Program-made: the position numbers and the translations under genes
The notes under the pieces: model-generated
Told to the model about the DNA's origin: nothing
The model's input: the letters and a program-made list of their open reading frames with translations, nothing else
The model's database searches: none
NCBI RefSeq assembly: GCF_900111745.1
Contig: NZ_FOIJ01000015.1
Span: forward strand, 62,001-126,000
Reading direction: 5' to 3'
DNA length: 64,000 nucleotides
DNA from: Stigmatella erecta
GTDB taxonomy: Bacteria > Myxococcota > Myxococcia > Myxococcales > Myxococcaceae
Part shown: in pieces, positions 1 to 10,833 of the stretch
Layout: every line of letters starts with the position of its first letter
Numbering within the stretch: position 1 is the stretch's first letter

Positions 1-510
1 ATCGGCGGCGGCCTCCGTGGCGGCCCGGCGCATGGCCTGCTCCACCTGCGCCGGATCGAAGCTCGAGGCCAGGCCCAGCGGCACCGGGAACAGGGTGCGG
101 TGGCCGTGAATCACGTCGAAGCCAAACAGCAGGGGAATCTTCAGGCGGCTGTGCTCCACCGCCAGGCGCTGCAGCCGGTTGGTCTCCTTCGCCCCCACGA
201 GGTTCAGGAACGCGCCCACCGCGCCCGCGCGCACCATCTGCTCATGGTCCGCCCGGCCCGTGCCCGGCCCCGTGGGCACGCCCTGGGAGTACTGGGCCAG
301 CTGCCCCACCTTCTCCTCCAGGGTCATCTGGCGCAGCAGCGCCTCCACCCGCGCGTTCAGCTCCGCCCCGGCCAGCTCCGCGTTGGACGGGGCCCGCACC
401 GGCGCCTCCCGCGGCGGGGGCGCCTTGCCCGCACACGCGCCCAGGGCCACGGCCAGCATCAGGCCCACCCCCCGCTTCCATCCCCCGTGCCCTCGGCGTT
501 GCTCCTTCAT
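1..510 (-). CDS. Glycoside hydrolase family 3 beta-glucosidase lipoprotein (N-terminal part only)
   Basis: Reading leftwards from the ATG at 510 gives 170 codons that stay open to the window edge, so the C-terminal part is missing. The first residues form a lipoprotein signal with lipobox LGAC, then a short Pro-rich linker. The start of a GH3 domain follows: RVEALLRQMTLEEKVGQLAQ and later PLLFGFDVIHGHRTLFPVPL are characteristic of BglX-type periplasmic beta-glucosidases. Such enzymes hydrolyse terminal beta-linked glucose from oligosaccharides. The catalytic Asp and acid/base Glu lie beyond the edge and cannot be checked. A GAGGGAG ribosome site precedes the ATG. The gene is divergent from the M28 peptidase, and an 18-bp palindrome lies between them. 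Confidence 0.88.
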   Translation of the reverse strand, partial: MKEQRRGHGGWKRGVGLMLAVALGACAGKAPPPREAPVRAPSNAELAGAELNARVEALLRQMTLEEKVGQLAQYSQGVPTGPGTGRADHEQMVRAGAVGAFLNLVGAKETNRLQRLAVEHSRLKIPLLFGFDVIHGHRTLFPVPLGLASSFDPAQVEQAMRRAATEAAAD

Positions 511-829
511 GTCGGACGGCTCCCTCGGTGCTTCAGGTCATGGGGGACTCAAGCTTCCCCAGGAAATTCCGTTCCAGCGGACAAACAATCCGTTTTAACG
601 GATTGACTCCCTGCCGGTTCCCCCCGACGATTGAACCTCGAACACTTCTCCCCGGCGAGGAACCGTTCTCCGCCTTCCGGACATCTTCCAGGGCGTCTTG
701 CCTCATTTCGCCTCCGTCCTCCGTGAGACTTCACTCCGGAGGCGGATGACTCTTCGCGCAGCCACGTTACAGTCTGCCTGGACCTCTGGCCTGCCGCTGG
801 AGAGGTCTTCACCGGTTGGAGGTATATCC
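511..829. other. Divergent intergenic region, 319 bp
   Basis: No credible gene is seen between the divergently transcribed GH3 and M28 genes. The region must carry both promoters. It holds a near-perfect 18-bp palindrome at 587-604 and a second inverted repeat, GCCTCCG with CGGAGGC, about 20 bases apart, near 710-750 in the M28 leader. Confidence 0.6.
587..604. promoter_or_regulatory. 18-bp palindrome, candidate operator
   Basis: The sequence AATCCGTTTTAACGGATT has two 8-base arms, AATCCGTT and AACGGATT, around a TT centre. It sits 76 bp from the GH3 start and 225 bp from the M28 start. The symmetry and length fit a dimeric repressor site such as a LacI or TetR type, but no regulator gene is adjacent and the target is inferred. 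Confidence 0.4.
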
Positions 830-2908
830 ATGAAGCTCAAAGGTCTTGCCCCGGCAGCGCTGCTGCTGTGGGGCGCAGCTCCCGCATTCGCGCACGGCAC
901 CGCCGTGGCCCGTCCCATCCAGCAGCCCGCCGAGGACCGGGAGCTGTGGATCACCCTGGCCACGGACTCGCTCGATGAGGTGCAGGCCACGCTGCGCGCC
1001 TCGGGCATGGCGCCCTCCACGTTGCCGCGCACGCAGAACAGCGTGTCGATGATGAAGGTGCGCGAGTCGGCGCTCTTCCGCATCTCCGAGCTGATGCACG
1101 AGCGCTACAAGCGCTGCGCGGGCTTCCTGGCCCACGAGACGGAGGCGGAGGCCACCGAGGCGATGAAGCGGGCCGGAGCCCCGGAGCTGCCCTACCTGAC
1201 CGCCGTGGACTACACGCTGGACAACGCGGACACGGTGAACGCGCTCATCGCGGACCTGCACGAGCCGAACGTGCTGGCCACCATCAGCACCCTGTCCAGC
1301 TTCCCGACGCGCTACTACAAGTCGGCCACGGGCGCGGAAGCGGCCCTGAAGCTGAAGCAGATCTGGTCGGACTACGCCGCGTCCCGGCCGGATGTCACGG
1401 TCGAGGAGTTCGTCCACACGAACTACAACCAGCGCTCCATCATCCTGACCATCCCGGGCACCACCAAGGCCAGCGAGGTGGTGGTGCTGGGCGGGCACCT
1501 GGACTCGACGGTGAGCTCCAGCGGCTCCAACCCGAACGCGGCGTCGCCCGGCGCGGACGACGATGCCTCGGGCATCGCGTCGCTCACCGAGGTGATCCGC
1601 ACCGCGCTGGCGCAGAACTACCGGCCCGAGCGCACGGTGAAGTTCATCGGCTACGCGGCGGAGGAGGCGGGCCTGCTGGGCTCGCAGGACATCGCCAAGA
1701 AGCACAAGAGCCAGGGCATCAACGTGGTGGGCGTGCTGCAACTGGACATGACCAACTTCCAGGGAACGGCCAACGTCGACGTCGGCCTCATCACCGACTA
1801 CACGAACGTGGCGCAGAACACGTTCCTGCGCAACATCATCGGCACGTACACCGGCCTCGTCATCAGGGACACCAAGTGCAACTACGGGTGCTCGGATCAC
1901 GCCTCGTGGCACGGCCAGGGCTTCCCGGCGTCCTTCCCCTTCGAGGCCACCTTCGCCGACAGCAATGACTACATCCACACGGCGAGCGACACGCTGGCGC
2001 AGAGCGGCAACAACGCGAACCACGCGCTGAAGTTCTCGAAGATCGCGGCCGCCTACCTGGCGGAGCTGGCCAAGGGCCCGGTGCAGAGCACCGCCGGGGA
2101 CACCCAGGCCCCCACGGTGGCGCTCACCGGTCCGTCCACAGCCGCCCCCCTGGTGGGCCCGGTGACGCTCACCGCCACCGCGTCCGACAACGTGGGCGTG
2201 ACGCGGGTGGACTTCCTCGTGGACGGTGCCGTGAAGGGCTCGGACACCACCGCCCCCTACAGCTTCGTCTGGGACACGGCCACCGTCACCAACGGGGCGC
2301 ACACCCTGGCCGTGAGGGCCCTGGACGCCCGGCAGAACGCGGGCTCGGGCACCCCCCTCACGGTGACGGTGAACAACCCGAGCACCGCGGCGGAGCTGCA
2401 CCCCACGCTGAAGGCGCCCGCGTGCACCACGGTGAACGCCAAGTGCGACTCGGGCACCCTGCTCGTGGGCCGCGGCACCCTGGGGCCCGAGCGCAGCGCG
2501 CCCAACACCATCAACAGCGCGTGCGCGGATCAGTCCTCGGGGAGCTTCCACGTGGACGAGTCGAATGACCGGCTCGTCGTGTCGACGGTGGACGGCACGC
2601 CGTTCGCGCCGGGCAAGACGGTGAAGATCGAAGCCACGGTGTGGGCCTACGCCAGCGGTCCGTCCGCGGACAAGCTGGACCTGTACTACGCGGCGGATGC
2701 CACCGCGCCGGTGTGGGTCTCGCTGGGCACGCTGACGCCCACGAGCGGCCGGGCGCAGACGCTGACGAAGACGTACACGCTGCCCACGGGCGGCGCGCTG
2801 CAGGCGGTGCGGGCGCGCTTCCGGTACGAGGGGGCCGCGGAAAAGCTCGCCTGTGGCACCGGCAAGTACGACGACCACGACGACCTGGTGTTCGCCGTCA
2901 CGAAGTAA
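830..2908 (+). CDS. Secreted M28 zinc aminopeptidase with Ig-like and C-terminal domains
   Basis: The ATG at 830 is chosen over upstream in-frame starts because GGAGGT lies 6 bases before it and it begins a clear signal peptide (MKLKG...APAFA, about 21 residues). The 692-aa protein has an M28 di-zinc peptidase domain at about 200-435. All family ligands are visible: H223 and D225 in HLDS, the GADDDASG loop at 241-248, E278-E279, D306 in QLDM and H357 in CSDHASW. An Ig-like domain follows at about 435-520 (APTVALTG...DNVGVTRVDF), then a 170-residue C-terminal domain with several Cys that I do not recognise. The family removes N-terminal residues from peptides. Here it is probably exported for protein digestion, as in predatory myxobacteria. 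A weak hairpin follows the stop. Confidence 0.93.
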   Translation: MKLKGLAPAALLLWGAAPAFAHGTAVARPIQQPAEDRELWITLATDSLDEVQATLRASGMAPSTLPRTQNSVSMMKVRESALFRISELMHERYKRCAGFLAHETEAEATEAMKRAGAPELPYLTAVDYTLDNADTVNALIADLHEPNVLATISTLSSFPTRYYKSATGAEAALKLKQIWSDYAASRPDVTVEEFVHTNYNQRSIILTIPGTTKASEVVVLGGHLDSTVSSSGSNPNAASPGADDDASGIASLTEVIRTALAQNYRPERTVKFIGYAAEEAGLLGSQDIAKKHKSQGINVVGVLQLDMTNFQGTANVDVGLITDYTNVAQNTFLRNIIGTYTGLVIRDTKCNYGCSDHASWHGQGFPASFPFEATFADSNDYIHTASDTLAQSGNNANHALKFSKIAAAYLAELAKGPVQSTAGDTQAPTVALTGPSTAAPLVGPVTLTATASDNVGVTRVDFLVDGAVKGSDTTAPYSFVWDTATVTNGAHTLAVRALDARQNAGSGTPLTVTVNNPSTAAELHPTLKAPACTTVNAKCDSGTLLVGRGTLGPERSAPNTINSACADQSSGSFHVDESNDRLVVSTVDGTPFAPGKTVKIEATVWAYASGPSADKLDLYYAADATAPVWVSLGTLTPTSGRAQTLTKTYTLPTGGALQAVRARFRYEGAAEKLACGTGKYDDHDDLVFAVTK

Positions 2909-2913
2909 ACGCC

Positions 2914-2944
2914 GGGGGCATGTGACTTCCGGCACATGTCCCTG
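2914..2944 (+). terminator. Hairpin after M28 peptidase gene
   Basis: GGGCATGTG (2916-2924) pairs with CACATG-T-CCC (2933-2942), a nine-pair stem with one bulged T and an 8-base loop, six bases after the stop codon. No T-run follows, so it is only a possible terminator or mRNA 3' stabiliser. Confidence 0.35.
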
Positions 2945-3040
2945 CCGGCGGCGGTCTGTAGAGTGAGGTTCATCGGCGGTGGCTTCCGCCGGTCTGTGTC
3001 CCCCTCCCTCTCGTCTCCTCTTCAGGAGAAGGCCAAGAGC

Positions 3041-3176
3041 AAGGGTACCCGTTCACGGGTCATCGTGTGGGTTGTCTGAGACGTGCTTGCATCTCGGGGA
3101 GCCGTCCAGAGCAGCCGCGCAACATGAGGCGGTCTGTATCCCCCGCTGCCCCACGTTGCCGTGAACGGGTACCTTT
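3041..3176. repeat. 136-bp element bounded by 18-bp inverted repeats
   Basis: The left arm AAGGGTACCCGTTCACGG (3041-3058) and the right arm CCGTGAACGGGTACCTTT (3159-3176) match over 15 uninterrupted bases, and over 18 with one G-U pair. Pairing continues imperfectly inwards (CATCGTGTGGG near 3063 against CCCCACGTTG near 3150), leaving a region of roughly 75 bases. Each arm contains GGTACC. There is no open frame or T-run. It could be a small non-autonomous mobile element (MITE), a structured RNA or a protein-binding cruciform. Confidence 0.6.
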
Positions 3177-3263
3177 CTCACAACGTTTCAGCAGGAAACG
3201 GCCTGGGCCTCCCCGGGCTTCATGGACTGTCCCTGGCACGTGCCTCGTGAGAGAAGCCCCCTC

Positions 3264-4343
3264 ATGGACAGCCACCTCTTGAAAGAGCGCGCCCTCGCCG
3301 AGGGCTCGCCCATCATCGACTCCCGCTCCGCCACCTTCGTCTGGCGCGGCGCCCAGCGCGTCTTCGTCTCGGGCGACTTCCAGGACTGGAGCGAGCCCCT
3401 TCCGCTGGAGCGCGTGGGCCCCGGCCTCTGGGCCCGCACCCTCGAGCTGCCCCACGACGCCTACGTCGAGTACGCGTTCACCGACGCCAAGGGCAAGCGG
3501 GTGAAGGATCCGCTCAACCCGCTCCTCGTCGACAACGGCATTGGCGGCCGCAACCACTTCTTCTACATGCCCGGCAGCGCCCCCACCCCGCTCGGCCACC
3601 GCGCGCGCGGCGTGCCCCGGGGCCGCGTCACCCGCCACAAAGTGGACACCTCCGAGTTCGCCATCGGCACCTCGCGCCAGGTGGTGCTCTACCAGCCGCC
3701 CGTCTCCGGCCCCTGCCCCCTGGTGGTGGTGCTCGACGGGCTCGACTACCTGAAGCTCGCCAGCCTCACCACCGTGGTGGACAACCTCATCCACGCAGGC
3801 CGCATCCGCCCCGTGGCGCTCGCGATGGTGGCCAACGGCGGCCCGGCCCGCACCGTGGAGTACTTCTGCAGCGAGGCCACCCGCTACTTCCTCCTGCGCA
3901 AGGTGCTGCCCCTGGCCCACGAGAAGCTCCAGCTCGTGGACGAGCAGCGCCAGCCCGGCGTCCACGGCGTGCTGGGCGCCTCGCTCGGCGGCCTCATGGC
4001 CCTGTACATGGGCCTGCGCTCCCCGGAAGTCTTTGGCCACGTGCTCAGCCAGTCGGGCGCCTTCGCCATCCCCGGCGAGGGGGACACCAACGTCTTCCCG
4101 CTTGCCCGGGTGCCTCCCACCGCCCCGCTCCAGGTGTGGATGGACTGTGGCGTCTTCGAGCAGCTGCGCGAGGGCAACCAGCGCATGCTCCCCGTGCTCA
4201 CCGAGGCCGGGCACCGCGCCGAATACTGGGAGTACAACGGCGGCCACAGCTACGCGGCCTGGCGCGACGACATCTGGCGCGGCCTGGAGTGGCTCTTCCC
4301 GCCTCAGAACCTGAAAAATTCCAGACGCGCTGGAGCTAAATAA
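3264..4343 (+). CDS. Alpha/beta-hydrolase esterase with N-terminal E-set (CBM48-like) domain
   Basis: The 359-aa protein starts with a beta-sandwich of the glycogen-binding/isoamylase-N type (TFVWRGAQRVFVSGDFQDW, about 22-40) that continues to about 95. A Fes/esterase-D-type alpha/beta hydrolase follows. The nucleophile elbow is GASLGG with Ser240, and the probable catalytic His is H328 in GGHSY. The layout matches enterochelin-esterase-like proteins, which cleave esters or trilactones. No signal peptide is seen, so it is probably cytoplasmic, and the substrate is unknown. An alternative ATG at 3222 would add 14 residues of unlikely composition. The kinase gene follows after 46 bp on the same strand. 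Confidence 0.82.
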   Translation: MDSHLLKERALAEGSPIIDSRSATFVWRGAQRVFVSGDFQDWSEPLPLERVGPGLWARTLELPHDAYVEYAFTDAKGKRVKDPLNPLLVDNGIGGRNHFFYMPGSAPTPLGHRARGVPRGRVTRHKVDTSEFAIGTSRQVVLYQPPVSGPCPLVVVLDGLDYLKLASLTTVVDNLIHAGRIRPVALAMVANGGPARTVEYFCSEATRYFLLRKVLPLAHEKLQLVDEQRQPGVHGVLGASLGGLMALYMGLRSPEVFGHVLSQSGAFAIPGEGDTNVFPLARVPPTAPLQVWMDCGVFEQLREGNQRMLPVLTEAGHRAEYWEYNGGHSYAAWRDDIWRGLEWLFPPQNLKNSRRAGAK

Positions 4344-4389
4344 GCACCTGCGGCATGCTCGCGGCGTCTCGCCTTCCCCCGCCACCGCC

Positions 4390-7815
<3,426 letters not shown>

Positions 7816-7817
7816 AA

Positions 7818-7867
7818 CCACCGGGAGGCAGGGGGGGGATTGAACCCCGGTCCCCCGCTCCCGGTGG
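7818..7867. terminator. Long hairpin between convergent genes
   Basis: CCACCGGGAG (7818-7827) pairs perfectly with CTCCCGGTGG (7858-7867), and inside it a G-run at 7831-7838 can pair with CCCC and CCCCC runs at 7845-7856. It lies three bases after the kinase stop and ten before the stop of the convergent lipoprotein gene, so it can end both transcripts. There is no T-tract. The inner GGGGTTCAATCCCC on the minus strand looks like a tRNA T-arm but no tRNA surrounds it. Confidence 0.5.
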
Positions 7868-7877
7868 CAGGCGGGAC

Positions 7878-10751
7878 CTACTGGTGCAGCACCCAGTGCA
7901 GGGAGTTGTTCAGCAGCGTCCGGGCCACGTTGGCCGGGACCGTGGGGCCGATGTGCGGCACCCCGTTGTAGGGCGTCGTGTCGATGCCGTTGTAGAAGCC
8001 CAGGTTGATGGTGACGACCCGGCCGCCCTGCCCGTTGGCGTTCTCGGAGGCCGTGAGGACCGGCCCCACGGAGGCACCGCTGTGGGCGCGCACCGCCGAG
8101 CCGAGCACCGTGGGGGGCCCGGACGTCTTGGCCTGCTTCACATCGATGTCGAGCGGGTAGAGGAACGACGTCCCCCCGATGCCCGCGACGACCGGATGGC
8201 TCGAAGCGGGAATGCTCACGGTGTGCAGCGCGATGTCCCCGTTGCTCACGTGCGTCAGCCGCGTCAGGGCTTCCCACCCCGCCCGGGTCGCGCCGGCCTG
8301 CTGCGTCCAGGTGATGTCATCTCCCGTGACGACCACCCCGCCCCCCTGCGCGGAGAAGGCGCTGAGCGTGGAGGCGGTGACGGCGCTCTCCACGGGCGCG
8401 GTGAAGGTCAACAGCAGGACGGCGCCGTAGCCCTGCACCTGCGCGGGCGTCAGCCCCCCGGAGCCGATCTCCAGCCCCGTATAGGGAACCCCCAGCGCGC
8501 CCAGGTAGCTCTGGACCAGGGCATACTCCTCGCTGCCCCCCGCCCACACCGAGGGCTGGTAGGCCAGCAGGACCTTGGGCGAGGAGCCCTCCTCGCAGAT
8601 GTCCCGGTCTCCCAGCGGGTTGAGGTGGCCCTCGGCATTGCCCGTGAGGGACTTGGCGTAGATGCCGCCATCGAAGCTGCCGTTGGTGAAGTTCACGTGG
8701 GCGTTCGGGGCGAGCAGCGTGCCCCACAGGCCGTAGCCCTGGGCGTTGATGGACGTGGCATCCACGAAGTTGAAGAGCACGCCCCGCTGATCGATTCCGC
8801 CACTGAACGCGTGGCCACCGGCCAGCGTGGCCGAGGCGCCGTGGATGTTGAGCACCGCCAGGGAGCCGGCGGGCGCATCGATGGACAGCAGCACGGCGCC
8901 GGTGAAGTCACTGGCGTTCACGTGGAACACGTTCACGTCCGGCGAGGTGCCGTTCAGCATGAGGCCGCCCCAGGACTCGCGCCGGGTCATCCCGTTGACC
9001 GGCAGGCCGGCGAGCCGCGTGGACAGCGCGCGAAGCTCCGCACCCCGCGCGGCGAAGTCCACGGGGGTGCCCTGGGCAGGCGCGCCCCGGACATACGTCA
9101 CGTTGCTGGGGTTGTAGGTGCCCCCGTAGGCGGCATCGCCCCAGACGCCACCGTGGGAGAGCGTCAGGTTACCGCCCGCCACCAGCACCGGCGCGGTGTC
9201 CGAGGACGGCAGCCGCCAGCCCACGGAGAAGTTCGTCATGGAGATGTTCCCCCCGGCGGCCACCCGGCCCTCCACGTCCGTGCCCAGGGCGTAGTCGCCC
9301 GTCAGGAACACGTTGTAGTCATTCAGGCGGACCTCGATGCACGTGGGCGGGGGCTGGCACACCAGCTCCACCATCTCCGAGGCGGTGTTGTTGCCCTCGC
9401 TGCACTCCACCTCGCGCCCGTGGCCCGTGCCGTCATCATCCGCCACGGCGAAGATGGGCAGCGGCCCCCCGGGGATGGGGTCCACCACGATGGACGCCAC
9501 GGCCTGGCCGCCGGCGGGGATGCCCTCCGCCAGCGTGGCCACGCCGAGCACGGAGCCCTGCGGGCCCGCCGTGACGGCATAGAAGGTGACCCGGAGGCCC
9601 GGGGCCACGGCGGCAGGCCCCGCGTTGGCCACCTGGGCGCTCAGCGTGAAGCGCTGCGACGCCACATCGCACGTGCCCGACACCTGGGAGGTGATGAGGT
9701 CCACCGGCCCAGGGCAGGAATCGCACACGTTGCCCAGCCCGTCGCCGTCCGAGTCCGTCTGGTCCGGGTTGGGCAGGGTGGGGCAGTTGTCGTTCTCGTC
9801 ACAGGCGCCATCGCCATCGACGTCCGTGCACTCGTCGCACGCATCGCCGAAGCCGTCGCCATCCGAGTCCGTCTGGTCCGGGTTGGGCACCGACAGGCAG
9901 TTGTCATCCTCGTCCAGCACCCCGTCGTTGTCGCTGTCGCTGGAGAAGCCGTTGCGGCAGCACACCACGCCGCCCGTGGAGGGCTTGGAGTGCACGATGG
10001 TGAAGGTCTCGCAGTAGCCCGTGTCGTCGGCGGCGCCCGGCAGGTTGCAGGACCAGCCCTGGCCCCCGATGGCACTGCACAGGTTCGCCGAGAACCGGTT
10101 GAGCGGGTTGCACGCGCCGGAGGGGATGTCGCCGTAGTTGCCGCAGCCGAACACGTCGTTGGAGACCTGCTCCGTCTGCAGACACCCCGGCTGGCAGGTG
10201 CGCGAGCTGCACGCACTGTCGGCCCGCGTCCCGGTGGCGCACTCGCCGCAGCCGGTGCTGCTCTGGCGGGTGAGGAACAGGAGCGGCGGATCGCCGGGCC
10301 GCGTCGCGCCCCCACATCCGGACACCGAGGCATTCTTCACGTCATTGGCGTCCAGGCACACGTGCCAGCCGGGGGCGCACAGGTCGGCCACGTTGCAGCC
10401 CGCGCCCGAGGGGTTGGTGCTGTCATCTCCCGCCGCGCGGCCGCAGGCGGGGTTGCGCGTGTCCTGCGGCGTCAGGCCCGGACAGGAGGGGGCCTCCTCC
10501 GGGGCGAACAGCGACACGCCGGGCACCGTCCACGCGCCGCTACAGCCGGCGATGTGGGGGTAGGCCCCGGAATCCACGAACCCCTCGCGCTGGCCGTCCG
10601 CGCAACCACTCGCGTTCACCGAGGCCGAGACGGCCGAGGGATTGGCTTGCGCCGAATCCCCCGGGTCCTGCGTGGGGCCACAACCCAAGACAAACAATTC
10701 AAGCGAGAGGAGTGCTGAGAGAACACCCCGTGAAAGCTGCTTTGAAAGCAT
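7878..10751 (-). CDS. Surface lipoprotein with thrombospondin type 3 repeats and choice-of-anchor-A domain
   Basis: The 957-aa product begins with a lipoprotein signal (lipobox VLGC, Cys24). A Cys-rich region (about 50-265) resembles myxobacterial secreted proteins. Two calcium-binding thrombospondin-3-type stretches at about 272-345 (DSDNDGVLDEDDN, DSDGDGFGD, DSDGDGLGN) follow, then a CARDB-like adhesion domain (about 350-465). A choice-of-anchor-A type domain lies at about 475-720 (NDYNVFLTGDYALGTDVEGR). The C-terminal 230 residues look like a glutamine-amidotransferase-like Rossmann fold (GGGVVVTGDD). It probably sits on the outer membrane surface and has a binding or adhesive role; no enzymatic function can be assigned. 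Confidence 0.8.
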   Translation of the reverse strand: MLSKQLSRGVLSALLSLELFVLGCGPTQDPGDSAQANPSAVSASVNASGCADGQREGFVDSGAYPHIAGCSGAWTVPGVSLFAPEEAPSCPGLTPQDTRNPACGRAAGDDSTNPSGAGCNVADLCAPGWHVCLDANDVKNASVSGCGGATRPGDPPLLFLTRQSSTGCGECATGTRADSACSSRTCQPGCLQTEQVSNDVFGCGNYGDIPSGACNPLNRFSANLCSAIGGQGWSCNLPGAADDTGYCETFTIVHSKPSTGGVVCCRNGFSSDSDNDGVLDEDDNCLSVPNPDQTDSDGDGFGDACDECTDVDGDGACDENDNCPTLPNPDQTDSDGDGLGNVCDSCPGPVDLITSQVSGTCDVASQRFTLSAQVANAGPAAVAPGLRVTFYAVTAGPQGSVLGVATLAEGIPAGGQAVASIVVDPIPGGPLPIFAVADDDGTGHGREVECSEGNNTASEMVELVCQPPPTCIEVRLNDYNVFLTGDYALGTDVEGRVAAGGNISMTNFSVGWRLPSSDTAPVLVAGGNLTLSHGGVWGDAAYGGTYNPSNVTYVRGAPAQGTPVDFAARGAELRALSTRLAGLPVNGMTRRESWGGLMLNGTSPDVNVFHVNASDFTGAVLLSIDAPAGSLAVLNIHGASATLAGGHAFSGGIDQRGVLFNFVDATSINAQGYGLWGTLLAPNAHVNFTNGSFDGGIYAKSLTGNAEGHLNPLGDRDICEEGSSPKVLLAYQPSVWAGGSEEYALVQSYLGALGVPYTGLEIGSGGLTPAQVQGYGAVLLLTFTAPVESAVTASTLSAFSAQGGGVVVTGDDITWTQQAGATRAGWEALTRLTHVSNGDIALHTVSIPASSHPVVAGIGGTSFLYPLDIDVKQAKTSGPPTVLGSAVRAHSGASVGPVLTASENANGQGGRVVTINLGFYNGIDTTPYNGVPHIGPTVPANVARTLLNNSLHWVLHQ

Positions 10752-10833
10752 ATGCCGTCCAGGGCCTTTGACAACTCACGCCCTGAATCAACACATCACT
10801 CTTTGTGTTCAACCCCGTCAAGGAGTTCCCGGC

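Larger units (their letters stand above)
2909..3263. other. Intergenic region, 355 bp, with long inverted repeat
   Basis: No supportable gene is present. It contains the hairpin right after the M28 stop and a striking inverted repeat at 3041-3176. The remainder must include the promoter of the esterase gene; no clear -35/-10 is visible. Confidence 0.6.

Noticed and set aside
7831-7867. tRNA T-arm-like sequence (GGGGTTCAATCCCC on the minus strand)
   Set aside because: No acceptor, D-arm or anticodon arm can be built around it, and the whole segment folds as one long hairpin between convergent genes.
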